A DNA stretch of 64,000 bases from Diploptera punctata (taxonomy: Eukaryota > Arthropoda > Insecta > Blattodea > Blaberidae), in contig JASPKZ010009913.1 in NCBI GenBank assembly GCA_030220185.1, positions 1-64,000 of the forward strand. The letters run 5' to 3'. Under the pieces are notes generated by a model that saw nothing but the letters and a program-made list of their open reading frames with translations, did no database searches and was not told the DNA's origin. This document shows positions 41,226-51,548 of the stretch, piece by piece. The position numbers and the translations under genes were made by a program. How positions within the stretch are numbered: position 1 is the stretch's first letter; every line of letters starts with the position of its first letter.

Positions 41226-41627
41226 ATTATCAATTATTATTTTTTTGTTCTAATTGGTTGTTTACCTCGAAATTGAATTACTTTTGTTTTAATATTTTCT
41301 GAAAAATGCTCCTTACGATGGATTTTTAAATATTCTCTCATGAAATTTGAGATTCAGAGTCTTTGTGATTCCACTAAACACTTTTGCTATGCAAAAATAA
41401 AAATTCGTGCAGGGAGGAAATTGCTTATTTTTTCACTAAAAAAAACTCTCATGCATTTCCATCTCAATTTAAAAGAACACGTGTGTCTTAAACTAGCAAC
41501 TGCAAATTTGAATTAGCATATATTGGGGAGTCTAACCTCAAAATTTCACTTTGATATAAAATAAAATAAGTTGAATATAACTTCTTAGATAAGATCCGTC
41601 GTCCTCAACTTATATGTATTCTTTATG

Positions 41628-41666
41628 CCTGTAGGCCTTTCAGAACATTCGTTCCATCTTCAGCAG
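41628..41666 (-). ncRNA. Hammerhead motif in the left arm of M2
   Basis: Minus strand: CTG, CTGAAGA, GGAAC, GAAT, GTTCT, GAAA, AGGCCT, A, CAGG; stem I keeps three pairs plus a wobble. The right arm (about 41786-41826) has a changed core (ATGAAGA) and broken stem III, so only the left arm looks competent. Confidence 0.6.
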
Positions 41667-42180
41667 ACCCCTCTTCGCTACAGCATCCAGTATGATGGTT
41701 GATGCTGCTGATCCTAAAGTGGTGCTGTCGTGACATTAGGACCAGCAGCATCAGCCATTATACTGGATGTTGTAGCGAAGAGGGACCTGATGAAGATGGA
41801 ACGGATGTTCTGAAAGGCATACAAACATAAAGAATACATATTTTATAAGTTGAGGACGACGGATTTTACCTAAGAAGGTATATTTTAACTTATTTTATTT
41901 TATGACTCTCCACCTCAACGGTTTTAACAATGAATTTTATTAGTATTGAATCACTTTGATAGCATAACAATTGCATCAAAAGGAGCATTTTTAGTTTTGG
42001 AAAATGTCAAAAAATGGAAACAGAAAAAAACACGTGTGTCTTAAACTAGCAACTGCAAATTTGAATTAGCATATATTGGGGAGTCTAACCTCAAAATTTC
42101 ACTTTGATATAAAATAAAATAAGTTGAATATAACTTCTTAGATAAGATCCGTCGTCCTCAACTTATATGTATTCTTTATG

Positions 42181-42219
42181 CCTGTAGGCCTTTCAGAACA
42201 TTCGTTCCATCTTCAGCAG
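42181..42219 (-). ncRNA. Hammerhead motif in the left arm of M3
   Basis: Same sequence as the M2 motif, 553 bp away; right arm equally damaged. Confidence 0.6.
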
Positions 42220-42583
42220 ACCCCTCTTCGCTACAGCATCCAGTATGATGGTTGATGCTGCTGATCCTAAAGTGGTGTTGTCGTGACATTAGGACCAGCA
42301 GCATCAGCCATTATACTGGATGTTGTAGCGAAGAGGGACCTGATGAAGATGGAACGGATGTTCTGAAAGGCATACAAACATAAAGAATACATATTTTATA
42401 AGTTGAGGACGACGGATTTTACCTAAGAAGGTATATTTTAACTTATTTTATTTTATGACTCTCCACCTCAACGGTTTTAACAATGAATCTTATTAGTATT
42501 GAATCACTTTGATAGCATAACAATTGCATCATAAGGAGCATTTTTAGTTTTGGAAAATGTCAAAAAATGGAAACAGAAAAAAA

Positions 42584-42946
42584 ACGCATATTAAAGTTTA
42601 ACTAGTAATGCTGACCACACGTGCAAGGGTATTTAAGCTCTTACGTCACGGACTTGATTTTGCTCCTACAATAAAAAAATTTAAATGAAAATAATGCTAA
42701 AGAATCAGATTTATTAAAAAGCAAATTAACAAAAAAATGCATTCTTTTTGTCATTTTTTCAACATTTTCACCATTTGGTGCCCTTAAATGACATGATGGA
42801 GTGGAAAGAGGAGTGGAGAGTGTTAATGCAATGAAATTTGGGAAACGGGAGAACCCGTTGTGATCCACCATCAACACTATTCGGAACAGCTAGGACTCGA
42901 ACTTGAGATACCAGTCGGGGCAGCTGCGCGAGCTAGCCACGCGTTC
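42584..42946. other. Unassigned, with a possible tRNA-like scrap
   Basis: 42885-42945 has CTAGGACTCGAACTTGAGA on the plus strand, which could be a decayed box B of a minus-strand SINE. A 78-codon minus frame (42641-42877) has no recognisable product. Confidence 0.35.
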
Positions 42947-43152
42947 ATCTAGACCAGGGTCATCCGAACTACGGCCCGTGGGCCGGATACAGCCATCACT
43001 TTTACCCGGCCCCTGTACTAGAACATGTAGCTTTCTAATAAATTAAAATACGCTAAATGTAGGCCTATAACATTAGTCTATCAGTAATGGAACAAGAATT
43101 TGTTAAATATGTTATTAACCATAACAATACTAATAAAATTCATTGTTAAAAC

Positions 43153-43430
43153 CGTTGAGGTGGAGAGTCATAAAATAAAATAAGTTAAAATATACCTTCT
43201 TAGGTAAGATCCGTCGTCCTCAACTTATAAAATATGCATTCTTTATGCCTGTAGGCCTTTAGAACATCAGTTCCATCTTCAGCAGGACATTGTAGCGAAG
43301 AAGGACCTGCTGAAGATGGAACGGATGTTCTGAAAGGCTACAGGCATAAAGAATACATATTTCATAAGTTGAGGACGACGGATTTTACCTAAGAAGATAT
43401 ATTTTAACTTATTTTATTTTACGACATAAC
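43153..43430. mobile_element. Penelope-like fold-back M4, centre deleted
   Basis: Arms as in M1 but the central 100 bp are reduced to about 20. The flank ACCGTTGAGGTGGAGAGTCA, seen on the right of M1-M3, is here on the left. Confidence 0.75.
43306..43344 (+). ncRNA. Hammerhead motif in M4, one base short in stem III
   Basis: CCTG, CTGAAGA (43310-43316), GGAAC/GTTCT, GAAA (43332-43335), then AGGCTA instead of AGGCCTA, and CAGG. Loss of one C breaks the stem III palindrome. Confidence 0.5.
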
Positions 43431-43457
43431 AAGAAAAGTAGCAAATCAACGCACGCT

Positions 43458-43509
<52 letters not shown>

Positions 43510-43519
<10 letters not shown>

Positions 43520-43790
43520 TAAAACTATATGGTCATGTAAAAAGAATGGCAGAAGACAGATTCCCAAGAAGAATACAAGAATGGGTGCGATTCGGTAAAA
43601 AAAAAAAAAAAAGAGGACGGCCAAAAATAACGTGGATTGATGGTATTTTGAGCAACATGAGAGAAAAAGGATTGGATGATGGAGATTGTAATGACAGAGA
43701 GATGTGGAGGAGAATGACAGTAGATTAATTGGGCGCGGAAGATGTGACACATTGTGAAAGCTGCTAAATAAATAAATAAATAATAATAAT
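43510..43790 (+). mobile_element. LINE 3' end with (AAAT)n tail
   Basis: Frame 43546-43728 reads MAEDRFPRRIQEWVRFG, KKRGRPKITWIDGILSN, and DDGDCNDREMWRRM. A run of 16 A (43600-43615) sits inside the frame. The tail is AATAAATAAATAAAT; an (ATA)n tract (43459-43516) precedes the copy. Confidence 0.7.
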
Positions 43791-43887
43791 CCACAACAGC
43801 AATAATAAGGTCCTTGGCCCCGCGCACCTTCTTGTTTCTTCCATTTGGCCTGCGATACAAGTAAGTTTGGGCGGCATTGATCTAGAC

Positions 43888-44569
43888 CATAGTATCCCAA
43901 CCTGTGGTTCGCGAACCCCAGGGTTCCATAATAGCGGGTTTCGAGGTTAGGTCTATTATTGTTTCCTTCATTTCTGCGGCATTGTCATAATAATAATAAT
44001 TATTATTTATTATTATTTTAAAATTTAATTAACCCTATAATGTCCCTTGTTACATATGTGAAAGATCGGGAATTTATCGCATTTGAATGAAAAGGCTTCT
44101 AAGCAAAATTTACCGAATTTTCCCGTCCTAGTACTACCTTGGTTTCCTAGATGTCAGTATGAAGCGGAACGCTGACCACGAACCACTCAAATGACATCTA
44201 TACGAAAACAAGTGTAACTAAATTAGTATGGTTCAAATTCTTCCCTGTAGGGGAGATCACCTAAGTCTCTGTTAAGGGAAACATGGGCTTACAAGATACA
44301 AGAGGAAGATTTCCACAATAAATTAATATTTACCGCGAATGCCTGATTTACAGTTATGTAACAATGTAATAATACATTTCATTTCGCTACAACTAGGCCT
44401 ACACGTTGTGTAACTTCCAAGCCGTAACAAGAGTAACTTATGATTCTAACTGTTAAGGGTTAAGTTAATTTAAGATTATCTTGGAATTAAATGTTATGCA
44501 TGTCTACTGTATGTTCACCAGATCGTTGTGGAAGGGGGATCGCGAGTCGAAAAAGGTTGGGAACAGCTG
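43888..44569. mobile_element. hAT-like DNA transposon 2, abutting the first
   Basis: Left end CATAGTATCCCAACCTGTGG and right end AAAAAGGTTGGGAACAGCTG are imperfect inverted repeats with the GGTTCGCGAACCCC/GGGGGATCGCGAG block typical of Charlie-like hATs. Flanks atctagac (43880-43887) and acccagac (44570-44577) match at 6 of 8. An S5 3' half lies inside. Confidence 0.7.
44085..44300 (+). mobile_element. S5 SINE, 3' half, nested in hAT 2
   Basis: Begins TGAATGAAAAGGCTTCTAAG and ends GGGCTTACAAGATACAAG; head missing. Confidence 0.8.
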
Positions 44570-44782
44570 ACCCAGACATTAATACAGTGGAATATGCCAC
44601 ACCTCGGTGTTCGAAGCGTTATTAGACTTGCATTTGTCCTGCAGATCATGTACTGCTGTGTTTGGACAAACGAGAAGAGTTCAAGGATTAGAACCGGGTC
44701 CTAGACAAACACAAGTTAAACATTTTGCAGTCTACGGTCAACCAATATCAATACTTTTAACTTCCATACATTGTTAGTAGAG

Positions 44783-45117
44783 GCGGCTCCGTGGCGCAAG
44801 CGGTTAGACGCTCGCCTCTCACAGCTGGGGGTCCCGAGGTAGAATCTCTGCCACTCCATGTGGGTTTCGTGGTGGACTAAACGGAGCTTGGGCAGGTTTT
44901 TCGCGGGATTTCTCCCGTTTTCCCTTGTCAAAAAATGTCATTTCTCCATACTCATGTCATCCATTTTCGTTCATCCGCCCCTGTGACGATGCGTCAGGAG
45001 TGTTCGGCCGGCAACTTTGTAGTTCAGAGACATCTATAAATATAGGGGGCTTCATTCACGTCATCCCTCGACCGACCCTGAGTTGTACAAGAGTTGAGGA
45101 TATTTTATTTTTTTACA
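44783..45117 (+). mobile_element. S6 SINE, longest copy
   Basis: Head CGGCTCCGTGGCGCAAGCGG (box A-like TGGCGCAAGCGG) with a decayed box B (GAGGTAGAATCTC). The body ends GTACAAGAGTTGAGG plus a T-rich stretch. Other copies: 55362-55565, 56050-56369 (minus). Confidence 0.75.
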
Positions 45118-45130
45118 TTATTATTTAGTG

Positions 45131-45327
45131 TTAATATTATTCGTTTTTAAACATCTTAATGATGGACAAATTATATTTGAAAAGAAAAAGCCCTAGGTAG
45201 CTCACTTGGAAGAACATTGACATAGAGAGTCAAAGGTCCTGGGTTCAAACCCCAGTCTAGGCGTATATTTTTCTTTTCAAATATAATTTGTTCATCATTA
45301 AGATGTTTAAAAACTAATAATATTAAC
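45131..45327. repeat. 59-bp inverted repeat enclosing a tRNA-like sequence
   Basis: Arms 45131-45189 and 45269-45327 are inverted copies with about three mismatches (core ATTTGAAAAGAAAAA). The tRNA-like sequence at 45191-45263 forms the loop. The second tRNA-like copy (45490-45562) has only the right arm. Confidence 0.8.
45191..45263 (+). tRNA. tRNA-like sequence, copy 1
   Basis: 73 nt that fold as a cloverleaf: D stem GCTC, anticodon-type stem TTGAC/GTCAA with loop ATAGAGA (AGA at the anticodon place), T-arm CTGGG/CCCAG around TTCAAAC. First acceptor pair is a mismatch. AGA would mean Ser, but the short variable region does not fit tRNA-Ser, so this is more likely a mobile tRNA-derived head than a working gene. 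Confidence 0.45.
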
Positions 45328-45489
45328 ATTGAAAGAAGCACTACTGGCTTTATAAGTAGTATTTAAATTCCCAATAAAAGTCTTCTTAACAAAGAAGCCG
45401 CCATTTGCAAAAATCGTAGCAACGGCTCGTAGCATTTGGGGTTAGGGAGTTAACTATGTAGAAGAGAAAAATACGCGTTTAGATCGGAG

Positions 45490-45562
45490 GCCTAGGTAGC
45501 TCACTTGGAAGAGTATTGACATAGAGAGTCAAAGGTCCTGGGTTCAAACCCCAGTCTGGGCA
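45490..45562 (+). tRNA. tRNA-like sequence, copy 2
   Basis: Closely related to copy 1 (six or seven differences) with a better acceptor stem (GCCTAGG against TCTGGGC, two wobble pairs). Same anticodon-type loop ATAGAGA. No CCA encoded. No TTTT terminator right behind it, but ATATTTTTC follows at 15 bp or less. Confidence 0.5.
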
Positions 45563-45602
45563 TATATTTTTCTTTTCAAATATAATTTGTCCATTATTAT
45601 TT

Positions 45603-45917
45603 AGAATGGAAAAATCCAAGGAGCAAGTCCCCCGGGAGGGAATTTAAGCCGTGGGTCCGAGTCTGAAGATTTTCAGGCTCGTAAAAAATCCTTAAGCCTG
45701 AATGAAAAGGCCTCTAAGCAAAATTTACCGAATTTTCCCGTCCTAGTACTACCTTGGTTTCCTAGATGTCAGTATGAGGCGGAACGCTGACCACTCAAAA
45801 TGACATCTATACGAAAACAAGTGTAACTAAAAATAGTATGGTTCAAATTTTTCCCCGTAGGGGGAGAGCGCCTAAATCTCTGTAAAGGGAAAACATAGGC
45901 TTACAATACAATACAAA
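45603..45917 (+). mobile_element. S5 SINE, head missing
   Basis: Starts at GAATGGAAAAATCCAAGGAG inside the body and is complete to the CAATACAATACAA end. Confidence 0.85.
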
Positions 45918-46400
45918 ATATAACTGATGTAGACATGAGCTAGATAATATATATTTTTATCATTTCTATCTCCTTTATTTCGGGTGTTAGAGAGCGAACT
46001 ACAGTTCTTACAGGCTTCAAGATAGAATCATTATTTAACCAATGAAAACGCAGTCCATACATTTAGTTTGTTTACATTACAACTGTAACCTAACTCGGAA
46101 GAGGTATAGACAAGCACAGGTTCAAGATTTTGCAGTCTACGGTCTACAAATATCGATAATTTAACTTCATGCATTATCATCGAGAGAAGAAAAAAATAAA
46201 GAAGCAATTAAGAATGACACTCTGGGATATGACATAAAAGTTATTCGATTAAATGTGTAATAACCTATTTTGGTTTATATTATTATTTCTAACGTATTTC
46301 TTTACTCTTTTTAGTTTGGTATTTGGTATATTACTAGCTAATACCCGGTGTGCGCCGCTACGCCTCAATAAATGAAATGTGTTTTTTTGTTTAGATGAAT
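45918..46400. repeat. Repeat U, copy 2, and a Q scrap
   Basis: 45918-46130 matches 32896-33100. 46331-46400 starts TACTAGCTAATACCCGGTGT, the Q-type CTAG end in reverse. Confidence 0.5.
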
Positions 46401-46639
46401 AAGTAAAAAGAAAAATAATTACAAATTTATAAAAGAAAGACATGCTTCCATCTTCAGCAGAAGAGTAGTAACATTTGAAAGTTGTGTAACGTTTTTAAAA
46501 ATAGAATTGTTAATAGACAAGTGAAGGATTTTGTGCGAAAAGAAATCCTTATCAAAAGCTGTTAACCGCACGCTTATCGCATGTAACAGTGCGCCATAGT
46601 CAAGGTCAATCCGATACATTTACGCACAATATAAGAACA

Positions 46640-47301
46640 TTTATTACAGAAGAATATGGTTTGAAGATATCTACAGAATAAACAAAAATTATGGCATTTC
46701 AAGGTGTAGATCCTGTCAGAAGTAAAATTGTACTGGACAATAAATTTTGGAGCAGGTGAATAATTTACATATCTAGGATGCAATATCTCATATGAAGAAG
46801 AAAAGGATGTAAATGCAAACATATCTAAATTTTTAAGAATTTTAGGGTTAATAAATTCTATCTTCAAGCCACAGTTAGTCCAAAAGCATTCAAGATTAAA
46901 AGTGTATAAAACACTGGCTCTTCCAACTCTTGTATGGTAGCGAAGTATGGACGTTGAAACAGAAGGATATACAGAGACTTAGATCTGCTGAAATGAGATA
47001 CCTTCGGAGGACTGCAGGATACACACTACTAGATCACAAAAAAAAATGAAGACATCTTAGAAGAATTACACATGGAACCTTTAGAAAACAAAATTTCTGA
47101 TTATAAGTCAAGATGGATGCAACATGTTCATCGAATGGAAGATCACAGAATACCTAAACAAATGTTAAGATATCAAGCTGCAGGAAGAAGAAGACCAGGA
47201 CGTCCACTCAAAAGACTTTTTGGATGGTGTTTCTCTTGAGGCCGAAACATGTCAACAAATGGCCTAAATTCGTGAATGTACTATGATGATGATGATGATA
47301 A
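46640..47301 (+). mobile_element. RT-G LINE 3' end with (ATG)n tail
   Basis: In broken frames: IMAFQGVDPVRSKIVLDN, YLGCNISYEEEKDVNANISK, VYKTLALPTL, YGSEVWTLKQKD, MRYLRRTAGYT, MQHVHRMEDHRIPKQML and GRRRPGRPLKRLF. Related to RT-F at the RRTAGYT block. The tail at 47281-47301 is ATGATGATGATG. Confidence 0.75.
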
Positions 47302-47402
47302 GAACATTTTTATAAAGTCGTATTTCTGCGGTGAGGAACATTTCCTCAACCTAGGAACTATTTTTTTGTTTCTCCCAGGCTGATGATGTATTACTATTAT
47401 TA

Positions 47403-47556
47403 ATATTGGTATTATGTGAAAGAGAGAAATTACTAAGACCAAACCCAGCATTCTATTGAGTAAACTAATAAATTGCGACTGGAAGTGAATATCAATAATA
47501 CTAAATATACGGTCAAGCCTCATGGGTTAGTGGTCAGTGTTTCTGACTAGAGTAAA
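47403..47556 (+). mobile_element. RT-A scrap followed by an S3 head scrap
   Basis: 47403-47512 matches the RT-A 'LEVNINNTKYT' region; 47513-47556 matches the first 44 bp of S3 (CCTCATGGGTTAGTGGTCAG). Then pogo-like words (TTATTCGCGTTTTC) follow to 47660. Confidence 0.55.
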
Positions 47557-47697
47557 AGTTTACGGTTCCCTTATTCGCGTTTTCATTATTTGCGGGTTAA
47601 AAAATGGCGACGCAGTTCCTGCATTCGCGGCTAAAAATGTCTTTATTCGCGGTTCCAGTCGGTATATTAGAAGGATTATTAACGCATAGGTGTTAGC

Positions 47698-48146
47698 ATA
47701 TAAATTTATATTAATAGCCAATAGATATAATTGTAAAATAGCAATAAATAAGTCAAAAGTAAAATGGCCTTTATTGGTAAATATGGAATTAGATCAAAAA
47801 TTTTACTGACATAACAAAATAATAGAACAAGCTATCACATTTCCAATATTTAGGATGTGAATAAGAGAACTTATATAGAAAATTCTAGCTATAGAAAATA
47901 AAGTAAATAAATTTCAGGGTATTTGTGGAACATTAAAACACCCTTAGGTCGGAAAACAATGGAAAGATACGACACTTTAATTTATAATACAATGGTTGTT
48001 CCTTTGTTGTTGTATGGAAGTGAAAATTGGATAATGAAAATCAAGGGATAAAAGCAGGATACAGACTGCGGAAATGCTGTTTTTACGTAATGTGAAAGGA
48101 TGCACAAGAGCGGATAGAATAAGGAGTGAAACTATACGAGAAGAAT

Positions 48147-48185
<39 letters not shown>

Positions 48186-48387
48186 GAAGATAAAATCAGC
48201 GAAAATAATAAGAAATGGACAGAACACTTAATGAGAATGAACAACGAAAGAATACCAAAAAGAACCTTCCTGTATAATCCCAGAGGAACAAGAGATGTTG
48301 GCCGACCACGCAGAAGATGGACTCCACTTTTAACTTCGCCGGAACAGGCTGCATAGCCTAAACCTTGTAGTAGAAGAAGAAGAAGGA
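47698..48387 (+). mobile_element. LINE 3' end interrupted by an expanded (TA)n
   Basis: Broken frames read NKIIEQAITFPIF, MERYDTLIYNTMVVPLLLYG, MLFLRNVKGCTRADRIRSE, then after (TA)n (48150-48180) KWTEHLMRMNNERIPKRTFL and GRPRRRWTPLLTSPEQA. Tail (GAA)n. The flank ttaacgcatagg appears on both sides (about 47670 and 48388), a probable TSD. Confidence 0.7.
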
Positions 48388-49024
48388 TTAACGCATAGGC
48401 ATATATATAGTTTTTTTTACTGCAGGAACGTGCCAAGGCGGCTTTTACAAAGAGTGATTCAAACCAAATGGACAAATAAATATCAGGATAAAACAAACCT
48501 TTATTGTCACTAAGCCTAAAGTTAGCCGCCGCGCCTCCGAATTTCACGTGCCGCTATGTCCGTTGATAAATGACGCCCTCGCCACGAATGGTGTTTTGTT
48601 TCAACTTGTCATCCATTGCAATAATTCTGGGTTACGGCGCAAAAAGTGAACATCCGAATTTCGAGATAATTTTGGTTTTAAAATAAAGCTAAACATGAAA
48701 AAAAAAATGCGGACCATCCAGAAACAAAGCACTACAAAATACACATTTCACTAGTTTACTGCACGAGACGTCCCCTTTTCGATACAAATTTGGTATTAAA
48801 ATGAAGCTTAGAATCACCAAAGATGAAAGCACAAGAAAATCTGTGGACCATCACTAAAGAAACTAGGTTAGAGTAATAGTTTCTTATACATAACTAGGTT
48901 AGTTAGCTTTTAGTTTCTTACACATATAGTATAATTTATTTACATAACCTGTAATTTAATATTGTCTAAATGCCATTATATTTATTACTTTCACAGGTTA
49001 GAGCAATTTAAATAATACTTAGGT
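48388..49024. other. Repeat scrap and unassigned DNA
   Basis: 48640-48735 is the inverted relative of 51415-51520 (shared CCGAATTTCGAGATAATTTT). The remainder has no gene; a 133-codon minus frame (48146-48547) crosses a LINE tail and (TA)n and is not real. Confidence 0.4.
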
Positions 49025-49036
49025 CAGCTTTTAGAT

Positions 49037-49618
49037 CTATCTATCTATCTTCGGGTTTTTACAGCTGCTGCCGTCTTCCCGTGCCAAACCTCCAAAGCCT
49101 ACGGTCTTGGGCATCTTCGATGCTTAGCCCTCTAGCTTGCATTACTGTCTTCATGTTTTCCTTCCATGTTAACCTTGGTCTTCCTCTTTTCTTCTTTCTG
49201 TTAGGATGCCATTCATATAGTTGCTTCGGCCATCGCTCATCTTCCATTCTTAAAACATGTCCTAACCACTTTAATTCCTTTTCCTCAATTCTTTCAATTA
49301 TGCTTTCTTCTGCTTCCATTTTGTTTCTAATTTCCTTATTTGTGACACGTTCTAATTTAGACTTTCTGGCACTTCTTCGTAAATAATCCATTTCTTTCAG
49401 AGCTATTAGTCTATTCTTGTAGTACTTATTGATTGTCCATACCTCACTTCCGTACATTGCAACAGATTCCACCAATGTTTTACCAATATATATTTTTTGT
49501 GTCTTTCCAAATATGCTTATCCCACCATATGGAATTTAATGATGATATTATTTTGCTACTCAATTCAATTCTATGTTTTATGTTCTCTTTGCCTATACCT
49601 TCGATGTTATCCATAATC
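49037..49618 (-). mobile_element. LINE 3' end, well-preserved tail, 12-bp TSD
   Basis: The minus-strand frame 49059-49475 (138 codons) reads SVAMYGSEVWTINKYYKNRL, LRRSARKSKLERVTNKEIRN, IERIEEKELKWLGHVLRMED, KKRGRPRLTWKENM, IEDAQDRRLWRFGTGRRQQL and a stop. The tail is GATAGATAGATAG. Perfect repeats cagcttttagat at 49025-49036 and 49619-49630. The longest open LINE tail here, but the palm is missing. Confidence 0.85.
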
Positions 49619-49647
49619 CAGCTTTTAGATTATTATACATGTATTCC

Positions 49648-50330
49648 ACAGTGTGATTATAAAGTGCCAGTACATTTTAAAGAAATCGCTTACATACCGT
49701 ATTTCTGTTACAGCCATTCGAAAGATACAAATATGTTCACCATTGAAGAGCGGATAGAGATTGTTTCTGCGCGTTTAAGAGGCCAGTCGTACGAAGAAGT
49801 TAGAGACTGATTCCAAAGGAAACCATCACGGGAGACGTGTATCTTGATATGTTGCAACTTTTCTTACAGCCACAGTTACAGCAAGATGGTATCATTGATA
49901 CAGTGGTGTTGCAACAAGATGGAGCACCATCACACTTTGCTCTGGCTATACGCGGGTATCTCAATGACAGGTTTCCCCCAAAAGGTGGATTATTGGAAGG
50001 GCATCTCCTCGTATCTGGGCACCTCGTTCGCCAGACCTCGCATCCCTGGACTTTCTTCCTTGGGGGTTCATCAAGCAACAGGTGTACAGAACCAAGTTTC
50101 TTAATCTGCAAGTGCTGAAAGAACGCATACGCCAAGCGAGTGAAATGATTACAGAGGATATGTTGGTGCATGTTTTCCGGGCGACTCGACGGTGCGTCGT
50201 TGGGAAACATGTTTTGAGATTGATGGAGGTTATGTTGAACACTAACTTGACAGTAGAAACTACCTTATAATTTTTGTTTTATTTGCGCTACGTTATCCAC
50301 AAAATGTACTGGGACTTTATAATCAAACTG
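49648..50330 (+). mobile_element. Mariner-like element, internally deleted
   Basis: TIRs of about 31 bp, ACAGTGTGATTATAAAGTGC on the left and its imperfect inverse on the right, TA beside the right end. At 683 bp it is about half the usual length of such elements. It keeps the start of the transposase and its catalytic half but lacks the middle. Confidence 0.8.
49733..50118 (+). pseudogene. Deleted mariner-like transposase
   Basis: Frame 1 starts at ATG 49733 (MFTIEERIEIVSARLRGQSY, a helix-turn-helix start) and meets TGA at 49808. After a deletion, frame 49837-50118 has VVLQQDGAPSHFALAIRGYL with one catalytic Asp; the next block (RWIGRASPRIW, then LDFLPWGFIKQQVYRTK) is in another frame; LKERIRQASEMITEDML ends it. 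The first catalytic Asp lies in the deleted part. Confidence 0.8.
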
Positions 50331-50718
50331 TAATAAATTATATTGCAAATTTCGAAGATTATGTTATAAATAAGTTGCATGTATTTATTGAATATTTTGT
50401 ATGGGCTAATTTGCCGTTGTTCATTTTCGAGAAATACGTACGATGACGTATCGATTATTATCGACAATAGATTCAATTAAACCATATTTTCTTAAGAAAC
50501 TCTTATATGAGGATGTGATTCTTAATAAATTTCAAACTCTTTGCTATGTAATTTTGGAAATATAGCATTTGATAATACAACAATGTACTTTTATTACAAT
50601 AAAATATTTATTATATTTTCGCATCTCTATTGAAGAAAACATGTTTTCACCCAGGGCTAACATCTGAATATCGAATCTGACGTCACGACCACAATGGCAG
50701 CCACTTCCTTCAGGTAAT
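50331..50718. other. No gene seen
   Basis: AT-rich DNA. Confidence 0.35.
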
Positions 50719-50729
50719 ATAGGAGATAA

Positions 50730-51368
50730 CTTACTTACTTACTCACTGGCACTATCGAACCGGTAGGTTCATGGCAGCGCGGACATAAGCTCTCCATACA
50801 TCCCTATCCTGAGCTAATGCTTTCCAATCATTCTCCATATAATCTACTTCCCTCAAATCATAGTTAATGTTATTCTCCCACCTCATTCTTGGTCTACCAA
50901 CTGGGCGTTTTCCCTCTGGCTTTCCTACAAGAAGCTTCCATGCAAGTCTTTCATTCCCCATACGTGCAACATGTCCTGCCCATCGCAGTCTACGAGACTT
51001 AACTATTCTTATTATATCTGGCTTTCTATAAAGACCATGTAGTTCATTGTTATGTAGTCTTCTCCATTCACCTGTCTGTTCATCTCTCTTTGGTTCAAAA
51101 ATTTTCCTAAGTACCTTATTCTCGAATACTCGTAATCTCCTTTCCTCCCTTAAAGCGAGAGTTCATGTTTCGCACCCATATAATATAACTGGTACAATAA
51201 TAGTTTTATATATTTTCACTTTAACGTTTTTCGAAAGGAGTTGGGACATCAACAGTCTCTGCAATGCATAATAGCACACATTTCCAGAATTGAGCATATG
51301 TTTAATTTCTTTGTGCATCTCATTCCTATTTGTGATTATTGTTCCTAGGTATTTGAATTCAGCCACTT
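50730..51368 (-). mobile_element. RT-A LINE 3' end with 10-bp TSD
   Basis: Minus frames 50752-50961 (MGNERLAWKLLVG, GRPRMRWENNINYDLRE) and 51163-51366 (EFKYLGTIITNRNEMHKE, LLSKNVKVKIYKTIIVPVIL). The (TAAG)n tail in reverse is at 50730-50743. The repeat taggagataa lies on both sides (about 50719-50728 and 51369-51379). Confidence 0.88.
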
Positions 51369-51394
51369 CCTAGGAGATAATGCTTTATAAATTG

Positions 51395-51535
51395 TTATTT
51401 TACAGCTTTGTTTCTGGATAGTCCGCAATTTTTTTTTCATGTTGTCTTCTACGTTTCTAAGCTTCATTTTAAAACCAAAATTATCTCGAAATTCGGATGT
51501 CCACTTTTTGCACCGTACCCTAATTTTGATTGAAT
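51395..51535 (-). repeat. Inverted relative of 48640-48735
   Basis: Shares CCGAATTTCGAGATAATTTT in reverse; unassigned repeat. Confidence 0.6.
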
Positions 51536-51548
51536 AATACGAGTCAGT

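Larger units (their letters stand above)
41478..42583. repeat. Recent 553-bp tandem duplication carrying two fold-back elements
   Basis: 41478-42030 and 42031-42583 differ at only a few positions (for example GTGGTGCTG against GTGGTGTTG). Each unit contains a full M-type fold-back, M2 (41560-41930) and M3 (42113-42483). Flanking words CACGTGTGTCTTAAACTAGC start both units. Confidence 0.9.
42955..43879. mobile_element. hAT-like DNA transposon 1, exact 8-bp TSD
   Basis: Left end CAGGGTCATCCGAACTACGG and right end GGCCTGCGATAC...GGGCGGCATTG are imperfect inverted repeats; perfect 8-bp repeats atctagac lie at 42947-42954 and 43880-43887. The interior is filled by a fold-back (M4) and a LINE tail; no transposase is left. 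Confidence 0.75.

Noticed and set aside
43457..43900. 147- and 111-codon minus frames
   Set aside because: Antisense of a LINE tail plus (ATA)n, giving poly-Leu; not genes.
45131..45327. Intrinsic terminator or attenuator
   Set aside because: The arms are 59 bp with a 70-nt tRNA-like loop and the context is animal DNA, so a bacterial-style terminator is not meaningful.
48146..48547. 133-codon minus-strand frame
   Set aside because: Crosses (TA)n and the antisense of a LINE tail; no protein-like conservation.
49800..50242. Minus-strand frames of 136 and 93 codons over the mariner
   Set aside because: The plus strand encodes recognisable transposase blocks, so these are shadows.
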